DNA of 60,087 bases from DATATV01 sp035551355 (GTDB lineage: Bacteria; Actinomycetota; Actinomycetes; Mycobacteriales; Pseudonocardiaceae), in NCBI GenBank assembly GCA_035551355.1, contig DASZNF010000003.1:1-60087 (forward strand), read 5' to 3'. This document shows, piece by piece, positions 51,457 through 59,788 of this stretch (the stretch's first letter is position 1; each line of letters starts with the position of its first letter). A model generated the notes under the pieces. That model had not been told where the DNA came from, did no database searches, and worked only from the letters and a program-made list of their open reading frames with translations. Position numbers and translations under genes: made by a program.

Positions 51457-52218
51457 TCAGCGGCCCTGCCAGACCGGGATGCGCTTCTCCCGAAAGGCCA
51501 GCGGCCCCTCCTGCGCGTCAGCAGACAGATAGACCGGCTCCCAGATCTCCTCGGCCCGGTCGTAGGCCTCCGCCCGGGAGTGGCTCGCGGACAGGTATGC
51601 CGTGCGCTTGGCGGCGAGCACGGACAACGGCGCGTTGGCCGCGATCCGCTCCGCCAGCTGCTGGGTGCGCTCCCGCAACTCGGCCAGCGGAACCACATCG
51701 TTGACCAGTCCGTACTGCTGGGCTCGGGTGGCGCTGACCGGGTCCCCGGTCAGCAGGATCTCCATGGCCACCCGCGGCGGCACCAGCCAGGACAGCGGGG
51801 CCGCCCACGGCGAACCGCGACCGACCTTGACCTCGGACACCGCGAACCGCGCGTGCTCGGCCGCGACGACCAGGTCGCACTGCTGGGCCAGCAGAAAGCC
51901 GCCGCCGTAGGCGATTCCGTTGACCGCGGCGATCGTCGGTTTGGCCACGTCGATATTGCGGCCCAGCTGGGGCAGGAAATCCGGCGGCGGCACGGTCAGC
52001 GCGCTCGCGTTCATCTCCTTGAGATCGCCGCCCGCGCAGAACGCCTTCTCCCCCGCGCCGGTCAGAACCAGCACCTTGGCCTCGTCGTCGGCGTTGAACC
52101 TGTGTACCCCGTCGAACAGTCCTTTCCGGACTTCCTCACTCAGCGCGTTGCGCGCTTCGGGTCGGTCGATGGTCAGCCAGGCAACACCGTTGGTCACCTC
52201 GTAACGCACACTGCTCAT
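51457..52218 (-). CDS. enoyl-CoA hydratase/isomerase (crotonase family)
   Basis: A 253-residue crotonase-fold enzyme. WLTIDRPEARNALS starts the fold, GAGEKAFCAGGDLKEM is the first oxyanion loop, and AAVNGIAYGGGFLLAQQCDLVVAAEHARF is the second. Residues near SEVKVGRGSPWAAPLS hold the position of one catalytic acid. ATG 52218 overlaps the stop of the biotin-carboxylase gene by 1 nt. Role in the cluster: hydration of the carboxylated enoyl-CoA (methylglutaconyl- or isohexenylglutaconyl-CoA hydratase, AtuE/LiuC-like). Confidence 0.87.
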   Translation of the reverse strand: MSSVRYEVTNGVAWLTIDRPEARNALSEEVRKGLFDGVHRFNADDEAKVLVLTGAGEKAFCAGGDLKEMNASALTVPPPDFLPQLGRNIDVAKPTIAAVNGIAYGGGFLLAQQCDLVVAAEHARFAVSEVKVGRGSPWAAPLSWLVPPRVAMEILLTGDPVSATRAQQYGLVNDVVPLAELRERTQQLAERIAANAPLSVLAAKRTAYLSASHSRAEAYDRAEEIWEPVYLSADAQEGPLAFREKRIPVWQGR

Positions 52219-54233
52219 CAGGCTTCCTCCTCGGTGATGACGGCGACGATCTCGCCGGCCTCCACCGTCTGTCCGGTTTGGATGGACAGTTCGGTGACCG
52301 TCCCGGCGACGGGCGTGCGCACCGAGTGCTCCATCTTCATCGCTTCGAACACGACGATCACCGCGCCCGCCTCGACCTGTTGCCCCCGCTCGGCCACCAC
52401 GCGGATCACGGTGCCGGGCATCGGGGCGAACAGGGAACCCGGCGCGGCGTCGGTGCCCGGCTCGGGCAGTCGCGGAGCTTCGGCGAAGGTGGTGGCGCCG
52501 AGCACGCTGTCGCAGTAGACCGTGTCCTCGAGCGCGTGGACCCGCACGGTCCGCCGTACTCCGCCGACCCGCAGGTCGACCTGATCGGGCCGGGCGTCGA
52601 GGACCTCGACGCCCGGGAGCGCGGCGCCGTTGACGAACGCTTCCAGGCCGTCCCAGGTGAACCGGTAGGTCAGGGTGATTTCGGTGTCACCGCCGCGGTA
52701 GTCGGCGCGCTGCGGCGCGCTGGCCACGTTGCGCCAACCCGTCGGCACCGCCCGCTGCACCCGCGCCGTGGCGCGACGCTCGACCTGTCCGGCGATCGCG
52801 GCGGCCAGCGCGTGCACCGCGAGGGTGCGTTCCCCGGTCGGGCCGACGAGGTCAGCGGGCTGGTGCCGGGTGAGGTAGCCGGTGTCGGTGGCACCGGCGA
52901 GGAACTCCGGCTCGCGCAGGATCGCCACGAGCAGGTCCCGGTTGGTCACCAGACCGTGGATCTGCGCCTCGGCCAGTGCCCGGGCGAGCTTGCGCGCCGC
53001 GTCGCCACGCGTCTTGCCGTAGGCGATGACCTTGGCCAGCATCGGGTCGTAGTTCGTGCCGATGACCGAGCCGTCGCGCACGCCGGTGTCCACCCGCACG
53101 CCGGGCAACGCCGGAATCCGGAACCGGTGCAGGGTTCCGCTGCCCGGCAGGTAGTCGGCGGTGGGGTCCTCGGCGTAGAGCCGGGCCTCGACGGCGTGTC
53201 CGGTGATGGTGGCCTCGCGCGCCTCGACCGGCAGGGGCTCGCCCTCGGCCACCTGGATCTGCAACGCCACCAGGTCCAGGCCGGTGATTTCCTCGGTCAC
53301 CGGGTGCTCGACCTGCAAGCGGGTGTTGACCTCAAGGAAGAAGAACTCACCGGACGGCGCCATCACGAATTCGACGGTGCCCGCACCGGTGTAGCCGATC
53401 GCGGCGCCGGCGGCGACGGCGGCATCACCGAGCTGCGCGCGCAGTGCCTCCTCCACCGCGGGCGAGGGCGCTTCCTCGATGATCTTCTGGTAGCGGCGCT
53501 GGATCGAGCACTCGCGTTCGAACAGATGCACCACGGTGCCGTGGGTGTCGCCGAAGATCTGCACCTCGACGTGCCGCGGGTTCTCCACGAACCGTTCCAG
53601 GAACACGGTTCCGTTGCCGAACGCCGAGGCCGCTTCCCGCCGTGCCCCGGTGACCGCGTCGAGGACGTCGCTCGCGTCGCGGACGATACGCATGCCGCGT
53701 CCCCCGCCGCCGAAAGCCGCCTTGACCAGCAGCGGGTACCCGATGTCGTCGGCCATGGCGGCCACAGCCGCGGCGTCGACCTCGTCGGCGTCGTCGATCG
53801 TCGCCCCCGGCAGCACGGGCACACCCGCTTTGGCCATGAGTTCCTTGGCGGCGATCTTGGAACCCATCGCCTCGATCGCCTCGACCGGCGGCCCGACGAA
53901 GACCAGCCCCGCGTCGGCGCACTGGCGGGCGAAGCCGGCGTTCTCCGACAGGAATCCGTAACCAGGGTGGATGGCGTCGGCGCCGGTGGCCAGCGCGGCC
54001 TCGATGATCAGGTCGCCGCGCAGGTAGGTGTCGGCCGAAGCCGCGCCGGGCAGCAACACCGCCTCGTCGGCGGCTTCGACGAACAAGCCGTTGGCGTCCG
54101 GGTCGGAGTGCACGGCGACAGTGGTGATGTCCAGCGCCCGGGCCGAGCGGATGACCCGTTCGGCGATCTCGCCCCGGTTGGCGACGAGCAGCTTCCGGAT
54201 CCGGCGGTGGCCGGGAGTGTTCTGAGTGATCAT
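52218..54233 (-). CDS. acyl-CoA carboxylase alpha subunit (biotin carboxylase + BCCP)
   Basis: A 671-residue biotin-dependent carboxylase subunit. The biotin carboxylase half begins LLVANRGEIAERVIR, has the ATP-grasp glycine loop KAAFGGGGRGMRIV and FLEVNTRLQVEHPVTE. A linker domain of about 150 residues follows, then the biotinyl domain with FEAMKMEHS (biotinylated Lys near residue 634). The length fits the MCC/GCC type (AtuF, LiuD) rather than a stand-alone AccC. It pairs with the beta subunit encoded 13 nt upstream. Confidence 0.9.
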   Translation of the reverse strand: MITQNTPGHRRIRKLLVANRGEIAERVIRSARALDITTVAVHSDPDANGLFVEAADEAVLLPGAASADTYLRGDLIIEAALATGADAIHPGYGFLSENAGFARQCADAGLVFVGPPVEAIEAMGSKIAAKELMAKAGVPVLPGATIDDADEVDAAAVAAMADDIGYPLLVKAAFGGGGRGMRIVRDASDVLDAVTGARREAASAFGNGTVFLERFVENPRHVEVQIFGDTHGTVVHLFERECSIQRRYQKIIEEAPSPAVEEALRAQLGDAAVAAGAAIGYTGAGTVEFVMAPSGEFFFLEVNTRLQVEHPVTEEITGLDLVALQIQVAEGEPLPVEAREATITGHAVEARLYAEDPTADYLPGSGTLHRFRIPALPGVRVDTGVRDGSVIGTNYDPMLAKVIAYGKTRGDAARKLARALAEAQIHGLVTNRDLLVAILREPEFLAGATDTGYLTRHQPADLVGPTGERTLAVHALAAAIAGQVERRATARVQRAVPTGWRNVASAPQRADYRGGDTEITLTYRFTWDGLEAFVNGAALPGVEVLDARPDQVDLRVGGVRRTVRVHALEDTVYCDSVLGATTFAEAPRLPEPGTDAAPGSLFAPMPGTVIRVVAERGQQVEAGAVIVVFEAMKMEHSVRTPVAGTVTELSIQTGQTVEAGEIVAVITEEEA

Positions 54234-54246
54234 CTAGCGGAAATCC

Positions 54247-55848
54247 TCACATCCGGAAGACGCCGTAGCCACGTTGGCCGGCGACGATGTTGGAGTGCGC
54301 GGCCGACAGCGCGATGCCGAGCACGGTGCGGGTGTCACGGGGGTCGATGAGCCCGTCGTCGTAGAGGCGGGCGGTGACGAAAAAGGCGCGCGACTCCTGC
54401 TCGATCTGCTGCTCGATCGCCTTGCGATTGCGCTCGTCGGCCTCGACGTCGAACTCGCGCCCCGATGACGCCGCCGACTGTTTGGCCACGATCGACATGA
54501 CCCCGGCCAGTTGCGTGGCGCCCATGACCGCCAGCCGCGACCCGGCCCAGGCGAACATCAGCCGCGGATCGTAGGCCCGGCCGGACATCCCGTAGTTGCC
54601 CGCGCCGAACGAGGCGGCCAGGTTGATGGTGATGTGCGGGACCTTGCTGTTGGCCACCGAGTTGATCATCTTGGAGCCGTCCTTGATGATCCCGCCCTGC
54701 TCGTAGTTCTTACCCACCATGTAACCGGTGGTGTTCTGCAGGAACAGCAGCGGCGTGTCGGTCTGGTTGGCCAGCTGGATGAACTCGCTGGCCTTCTTGG
54801 CTTCCTCGCTGAACAGCACTCCCCGCGCATTGGCCAGGATGCCTACCGGGTACCCGTGCACCGACGCCCAGCCGGTGATCAAACTGGTGCCCCACAACGG
54901 TTTGTACTCGCCGAACCGGGAACCATCCACGACCCGGGCGATCACCTCGCGCGGGTCGAACGGCACCTTGATGTCCGAGGGCGCGATGCCCAGCAGCTCG
55001 CCGGGATCGTAGAGCGGCTCGTCGGCGGGCAGGGTCGGGCCCGGGCCGAGCTTGCGCCAGTTGAGCTCGGACACGATCTGGCGTCCGATGCGGATGCAGT
55101 CACGCTCGTCGACGGCGAAGTAGTCGCACAGGCCGGACACCTTGGCGTGCATGGACGCGCCGCCGAGTTCCTCGTCATCGGCGTCCTCTCCCGTGGCCAT
55201 CTTCACCAGCGGCGGCCCGCCGAGAAACACCTTGGCCTGTCCGTCGACCATCACCGAGTAGTCGCACATGCCCGGCACATAGGCGCCGCCCGCGGTCGAG
55301 TTGCCGAACACCAGCGCGATCGTCGGAATCGCCAGCGAGGACAGCTCGGTCAGATCGTGGAAGATCTTGCCGGCGTGCACGAACAGCTCCGACTGGGTCG
55401 GCAGGTCCGCGCCGCCGGACTCCACCAGGTTGATCACCGGCAGCCGGTTGATCCGCGCTATTTCCAGCGCCCGCAACGTCTTCTTCAGCGAGTACGGGTT
55501 CATCGCGCCGCCGCGGACGGTCGGATCGTGCGCGATGAGCACGCACTCCACGCCGGACACGACACCGATACCGGTCACCACCGACGCCCCGACCGGGAAC
55601 TGGGTGCCCCAGGCGGCCAGCGTCGAGAGTTCGAGAAAGGCGGCGTCCCGGTCGATGAGCAGCTCGATCCGCTCCCGCACCAGCATCCGCCCGCGATCGC
55701 GGTGCCGTTGCTGGTAGCGCGGGCCGCCGCCGGCGATGGCGGCCTGGATCTGCTCGTCGAGCTCGGTCAGCACCTGCTTCTGGTGCCGGTAGTTCTCCTG
55801 GAACACATCGTCCGTAGTGGACAGTGCGGAGCGCAGAACTGTCGTCAT
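54247..55848 (-). CDS. acyl-CoA carboxylase beta subunit (carboxyltransferase)
   Basis: A 533-residue carboxyltransferase of the methylcrotonyl/geranyl-CoA carboxylase type. It begins with RQRHRDRGRMLVRERIELLIDRD and contains VFGNSTAGGAYVPGMCDYSVMV, GIIKDGSKMINSVANSKVPH and SFGAGNYGMSGRAYDPRLMFAW, all hallmarks of MccB/AtuC. Methylcrotonyl- and geranyl-CoA carboxylases differ in a few acyl-pocket residues that I cannot assign safely without alignment. The end of the chain, GYGVFRM, is typical. ATG 55848 lies 25 nt after the acyl-CoA dehydrogenase stop. Confidence 0.89.
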   Translation of the reverse strand: MTTVLRSALSTTDDVFQENYRHQKQVLTELDEQIQAAIAGGGPRYQQRHRDRGRMLVRERIELLIDRDAAFLELSTLAAWGTQFPVGASVVTGIGVVSGVECVLIAHDPTVRGGAMNPYSLKKTLRALEIARINRLPVINLVESGGADLPTQSELFVHAGKIFHDLTELSSLAIPTIALVFGNSTAGGAYVPGMCDYSVMVDGQAKVFLGGPPLVKMATGEDADDEELGGASMHAKVSGLCDYFAVDERDCIRIGRQIVSELNWRKLGPGPTLPADEPLYDPGELLGIAPSDIKVPFDPREVIARVVDGSRFGEYKPLWGTSLITGWASVHGYPVGILANARGVLFSEEAKKASEFIQLANQTDTPLLFLQNTTGYMVGKNYEQGGIIKDGSKMINSVANSKVPHITINLAASFGAGNYGMSGRAYDPRLMFAWAGSRLAVMGATQLAGVMSIVAKQSAASSGREFDVEADERNRKAIEQQIEQESRAFFVTARLYDDGLIDPRDTRTVLGIALSAAHSNIVAGQRGYGVFRM

Positions 55849-55873
55849 GACAGGAAGATCCGTTCTCTGGGGT

Positions 55874-57028
55874 TCAGTAGGAGCGCGGCAGCCCGAGGCT
55901 GTGCTGAGCGACGTAGTTGAGCACCATCTCCCGGCTCACCGGCGCGATCCGCAGCAGCCGCGAGATGCCCCAGTAGGGCAGCAGGCCGTACTCGGTGGCC
56001 AGGCCGTTGCCGCCGTGCGTCTGGATGGCGGCTTCGACCGCCGCGCCGGCCGCCTCCGCCGCGGCGTACTTGGCCACGTTGGCCGCCTCCCCCGCGGGCT
56101 GGTCGTGATCGTGCAGCCACGCCGCCTTCGCCGTCATCAGGGCGGCCAGGTCCGTCTCGATCTTCGCCTTGGCCAGCGGATGCGCCACGCCCTGGTGCGC
56201 ACCGATCGGCGTGTCCCACACCGAGCGGGTGCAGGCGTAGCCCGCGGCCTGGGCCAGCACATGCCGGGCGATGCCGACACACACCGCGGCCCCGGTGATC
56301 CGCTCCGGGTTCAGCCCGTGGAACACCTGCTGGAAGCCGTTGCCCTCCTCACCCACCAGCGCGCTGTCGGGCAGCCGCAGGTCGTCGAAATGCAACACGA
56401 ACTGCTTTTCCGGAAGCTTGGCCGACACCGGCAGCGGTGTCGCGGTCAGGCCCGGGGTGTCGGTGGGCACGATGAACAACGACAACCGGCCCCGCCCAGT
56501 GGCTTCGTCTCGGCCGGAGCGCGCGACCAGCAGGATCGCCTCGGCCTCGTCGACCCCGGAGATGTAGTGCTTGGTGCCGTTGACGACGAAGTCACCGCCG
56601 TCCCGGACGGCCACGGTGGACAGCCGATGGGTGTTGGAACCGGCGTCCGGCTCGGTGATAGCGAAAATGACCTTCGACTCACCCGAGGCCATCCGCGGCA
56701 GCCAGTACCGCTTCTGCTCCTCCGTGCCGTAGTCGGAGATCATCTCGCCGGAGATCGCCGCCGACACCAGCAGCAGGAGCAGCGGGCAGCCGGCCGCGGC
56801 GGTCTCCTCGCACACCATCGCCAGTTCAGCCAGGCCCGCGCCGCCTCCGCCGTAGGCCTCGGGCAGGTTGATCCCCAGGAACCCACTGCGCCCCAGCTCG
56901 GTCCACAACTCCTGGGTCGGCTGCCCGGCCTCGGCCAGCGGGACGTAGTACTCCGGTCCGAACTTCGCGGCGATGGCCCGCACCGTGTCCCGGAGATCCC
57001 GGTGCTCGGACGACTCCTGAAAGTCCAC
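55874..57028 (-). CDS. acyl-CoA dehydrogenase
   Basis: A 384-residue FAD enzyme that introduces the alpha,beta double bond. FAITEPDAGSNTHRLST is the first FAD/substrate signature and IQTHGGNGLATEYGLLPYWGISRLLRIAPVSREMVLNYV the C-terminal signature. The usual catalytic Glu position near the end (ILNYVAQ region) needs alignment. GTG 57028 was chosen because AAGGAG lies 6 nt before it; the frame is open to 57052. It is the first gene of the cluster, and the TetR-type site GTGTA-N6-TTCACTAA lies 43-61 nt upstream. Confidence 0.88.
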   Translation of the reverse strand: MDFQESSEHRDLRDTVRAIAAKFGPEYYVPLAEAGQPTQELWTELGRSGFLGINLPEAYGGGGAGLAELAMVCEETAAAGCPLLLLLVSAAISGEMISDYGTEEQKRYWLPRMASGESKVIFAITEPDAGSNTHRLSTVAVRDGGDFVVNGTKHYISGVDEAEAILLVARSGRDEATGRGRLSLFIVPTDTPGLTATPLPVSAKLPEKQFVLHFDDLRLPDSALVGEEGNGFQQVFHGLNPERITGAAVCVGIARHVLAQAAGYACTRSVWDTPIGAHQGVAHPLAKAKIETDLAALMTAKAAWLHDHDQPAGEAANVAKYAAAEAAGAAVEAAIQTHGGNGLATEYGLLPYWGISRLLRIAPVSREMVLNYVAQHSLGLPRSY

Positions 57029-57070
57029 ATCGACTCCTTCACCGGCGCGCACCGCCGGACTCGAGCTTTT

Positions 57071-57089
57071 GTGTATGATGATTCACTAA
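57071..57089. promoter_or_regulatory. TetR-family operator, GTGTA-N6-TTCACTAA
   Basis: This 19-bp site matches the pattern GTGNA-N6-TTCACTAR shared with 43576 and 48250, and lies in the promoter of the acyl-CoA dehydrogenase, the head of the nine-gene cluster. Confidence 0.6.
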
Positions 57090-57175
57090 CGGCCGATTGG
57101 CAAGTACCCGGCACTTTGGCCCTCTCCAACTGCGGGTATCTCTCCAGGGAGCCACCAGGTACCGTACACCTAGAT

Positions 57176-57194
57176 GTGAATCACAAGTAACTAG
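57176..57194. promoter_or_regulatory. weaker TetR-type site GTGAA-N6-GTAACTAG
   Basis: It matches the shared pattern with two changes in the right arm and overlaps a TGTGA-A-TCACA dyad (57175-57185). It sits directly before the RBS of the LLM pseudogene and may be a second site of the divergent promoter. Confidence 0.35.
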
Positions 57195-57205
57195 CAGGAG
57201 TGGTC

Positions 57206-57716
57206 GTGGCCTTCCCGTCGGCATCAACGTCGGACCGTTCCTCCGTGGCGTGCCCGAGCGCTTCGCCGGCCGGGTGCGGCAGATCGAGGACCTCGGATTC
57301 GACGGCAGCTGGTTCGCCGAGGCCTACGGCTCCGACGTCTTCAGGCCGCTGGCCTGGTGCGCCGCGCTGACCAGCCGCATTCGGCTCGGCACGGCGATCG
57401 CGCAGATCCCAGCCCGCACGCCGGCGGCCCCAGCGACCACGGCCACGACCCTGGACCACCTCTCCGACGGCCGGGTCGTGCCGGGTCTGGGCGCCTCCGG
57501 CCCAAGGTGTCCGAAGGCTGGCACGGCATGGCCTATCCCCGGCCGCTGACCCGTATCCGCGAAAACGTCGAGGTCGTCCGGCAGGTCCTGGCCCGCGGGC
57601 GGCCGGACCGGATTCAGCTGGTCGGCCGCAGTTCCATTTTGGGCCCAACGCCCGCGAACCCCTGGGCCGAGGTACGCACCAACGTGGCCAACCTGGTACG
57701 TGGCTTGGTCCATTGA
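57206..57716 (+). pseudogene. LLM-class F420-dependent oxidoreductase, truncated and frameshifted
   Basis: Segments PVGINVGPFLRGVPERFAGRVRQIEDLGFDGSWFAEAYGSD and TSRIRLGTAIAQIPARTPAAPATTATTLDHLSDGRVVPGLGASGP come from the N-terminal half of an F420-type LLM enzyme. Near 57510 the frame shifts and continues as VSEGWHGMAYPRPLTRIRENVEVVRQVLARG, then ends at 57716. A third break lies just after the RBS-linked GTG (57206). The C-terminal half, about 170 residues, is absent. It is divergent from the acyl-CoA dehydrogenase and was perhaps once part of the same regulon. The 264 nt downstream hold no recognised gene. Confidence 0.75.
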
Positions 57717-57980
57717 TTCCGACGTCTGAAGACGCCTCGTTCAGTATCTGCCCTGTACTGCTTGATGCCTCGATCTTTCGTGACGGCCCGGATTGACCCC
57801 GAGATCGGCGGTGGCCGACCTGATCGTCGCTCCGGGCCGCGACCCGTACAGCGCGACCGCGTCCGCCTTGAGCTCCGGCGGATGTTCCTCATGACCACGA
57901 GATGTCCGTCCTCAGGTCCTCAGGATCCAGTGCCCCGTGTGTCCAAGATCAAAGGCCAGTGCCCCAGGTCTCGGGATGAG

Positions 57981-58631
57981 TCAACCGCGGATCTCGCTGG
58001 TTTCGCGGGTGAACTGGCGGTGGCCGATCAGCTTGTAGGCCACCCGAGCCGGGGCCGGCAGGACCTTCATGAACCTTCGCCGTTCCGCGTCATCGGTTTC
58101 CTCGGTGATGTGGCCGAGAATGACCAGCCGCCGCGTGAGGGGTATTGCGCTCATGCCGTGCCTGCCGAGTGCGTCCCATTCGCTCTGCGTCAGTGTGACG
58201 GAGACGATCGGCAGTATTTCCTGTTCCTCCTCGGCCAGGTGCTCGATCAGTGTCGGCATTATGGCGTCGATGCGAGCGGCCAGCCGCTCGCCCACAGCCG
58301 TGTCCGCGCTCGCCGTCCACGCCGACAACTCCGCGTCGATGGCCGTGACTGTGTCGTCGACCTGCGCGTGCTGCGCATCCATCCGGTCCATCAGCTCCGG
58401 GTCGAGCGCGGCTCGCTCACGCAGTAAGGGAAAGAGCAGCTCATCCTCGCCGGTGTGGTGCGTGTGCAGGAAGTCCAACATCTCCCGGGCGTGCGCGCCG
58501 ATGACCTTGGATCGCGCACGGTCACCGGCCGCCGCGCGCAACAACCGCGGAAGCTGACCGAACTCGCGTCGGAGCACGCGATGGATCAGCACCATCTCAT
58601 GGGTGTCGAGGCCGGGTCCGGACGGGCTCAC
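57981..58631 (-). CDS. hemerythrin-domain protein
   Basis: A 216-residue protein. Residues about 8-155 form a hemerythrin HHE four-helix bundle with candidate iron ligands in DTHEMVLIHRVLRREF, HTHHTGEDELLFPLL, MDAQHAQVDD and LIEHLAEEEQEILPIV. The last about 50 residues are a basic tail (ERRRFMKVLPAPARVAYKLIGHRQF) typical of the actinobacterial form. It may bind O2 or NO or act in redox sensing. GTG 58631 overlaps the stop of the NmrA gene, so both are co-transcribed. Confidence 0.84.
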   Translation of the reverse strand: MSPSGPGLDTHEMVLIHRVLRREFGQLPRLLRAAAGDRARSKVIGAHAREMLDFLHTHHTGEDELLFPLLRERAALDPELMDRMDAQHAQVDDTVTAIDAELSAWTASADTAVGERLAARIDAIMPTLIEHLAEEEQEILPIVSVTLTQSEWDALGRHGMSAIPLTRRLVILGHITEETDDAERRRFMKVLPAPARVAYKLIGHRQFTRETSEIRG

Positions 58632-59497
58632 CGTGACTCCTCTACGGCCGTGGTGTTCTGGACGGCTTCACGTGCCGTGATCGCCGGCCGGCCGATGAGC
58701 TTGACCAGGTCGTCGCTGTCGGTGAACAGCTCTCCGCGGGCCAGCCCGGCATCGGCATCAGCCACCGCGGCGGCCATCTCCGGAGGCAGCCCGGCGCCTG
58801 TCAAAGTCGCGGTGTAGTCGGCGACCGGCATGTCCTGGTAGGCGATGTGGGTGCCGAGGACGTCGCTCATCGTGGCGGCGAGCTCGGTCAGGGTGAACGG
58901 CATTCCGCCGAGCTCGTAGGTCGCTCCGAGGTGCCCGTCCTGCGTCAGCACCGTGGCGGCGGCGGCCGCGTAGTCGCGCCGGCTGGCCGCGCTGACGAGG
59001 CCGTCGTGCGCGCTGCCCAACAATGCGTGGTACCTGGTGATCATCGGGAGCTGGTCGGTGTAGTTCTCCAAGTACCATCCGTTGCGCAGGATGACGAACG
59101 CCGAACCGCTGCCGCGCAGGTAGTCCTCGGTGCGGCGATGTTCTTCTGCGAGGGTCATTTGCGCGGTCGGGGCGTTGACGATGCTGGTGTACACGATCTG
59201 GGACACACCCGCCCGGGCCGCCGCGTCGATGGCGTTGCGGGCGTTGTCGAACCGCTCCCCCACCGTCGTCGTCGAGACCAGCACCATCGAGTCCGCTCCT
59301 GCGAAGGCATCGTCGAGGGTGATCGGGTCGGTGAAGTCAGCGCGCCGTACCGTGACCCCGTCCTGTGCGAGGCCGGTGAGTTTGCCGGTGTCTCGGCCGG
59401 TGGCCACGATCTGCGCGGGCGGCGTTCCGGTAGCGAGGAGCTGGTCGACGACGAGCCGGCCGAGGTGACCTGATGCTCCGGTGATGACAGTGGACAT
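58628..59497 (-). CDS. NmrA-family NAD(P)H-binding oxidoreductase (quinone reductase-like)
   Basis: A 289-residue atypical SDR like YtfG/QorB. The Rossmann motif VITGASGHLGRLV is at the N-terminus, then DSMVLVSTTTVGERFDNARNAIDAA, and YLRGSGSAFVILRNGWYLENY in the middle; no Y-x3-K catalytic pair. It probably reduces quinones or senses NADPH redox state. ATG 59497 follows GAAAGGGAAAC. A MarR gene is divergent, with an AT-rich dyad (59592-59602) between them, a typical redox-sensing pair. Confidence 0.86.
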   Translation of the reverse strand: MSTVITGASGHLGRLVVDQLLATGTPPAQIVATGRDTGKLTGLAQDGVTVRRADFTDPITLDDAFAGADSMVLVSTTTVGERFDNARNAIDAAARAGVSQIVYTSIVNAPTAQMTLAEEHRRTEDYLRGSGSAFVILRNGWYLENYTDQLPMITRYHALLGSAHDGLVSAASRRDYAAAAATVLTQDGHLGATYELGGMPFTLTELAATMSDVLGTHIAYQDMPVADYTATLTGAGLPPEMAAAVADADAGLARGELFTDSDDLVKLIGRPAITAREAVQNTTAVEESR

Positions 59498-59591
59498 GGT
59501 GTTTCCCTTTCGATAGGGGTGCGGTGTGAGCGAATCACGGCCTGCGTGAAGGTCGTCGGTGCCCCGCCACTCGAACTAGTCAGCTTTCTTT

Positions 59592-59602
59592 ACTACTGTA
59601 GT
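59592..59602. promoter_or_regulatory. AT-rich dyad ACTAC-T-GTAGT
   Basis: A 5-1-5 perfect inverted repeat lies in an AT-rich patch about 95 nt upstream of the NmrA gene, in the 291-nt divergent region to the MarR gene. It is a candidate MarR or HxlR operator. Confidence 0.4.
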
Positions 59603-59657
59603 CATACATCAGCACCGATGGCAACAGCAGCAGGTGCGAAGCCGCTGAGGGGCAGAT

Positions 59658-59699
59658 GGCGCGTGCGGAACGCAGCGAGCGCAGCGCTGCGCACGCGCC
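59658..59699 (+). other. strong compound hairpin in divergent intergenic region
   Basis: GGCGCGTGC (59658-59666) pairs with GCACGCGCC (59691-59699), with an inner GCAGCG/CGCTGC stem and a 5-nt bulge. It lies about 90 nt upstream of the MarR start, so it may structure the MarR mRNA leader or end an unseen transcript. Confidence 0.45.
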
Positions 59700-59788
59700 G
59701 GGGTCGGGTCGGCGGCGACCTGGCTCGGCAGCGTTGGCGTAGGGTGTGAACCTCGTGGGATCAGGTGGGCGATGGGACCGAGGGCGGC

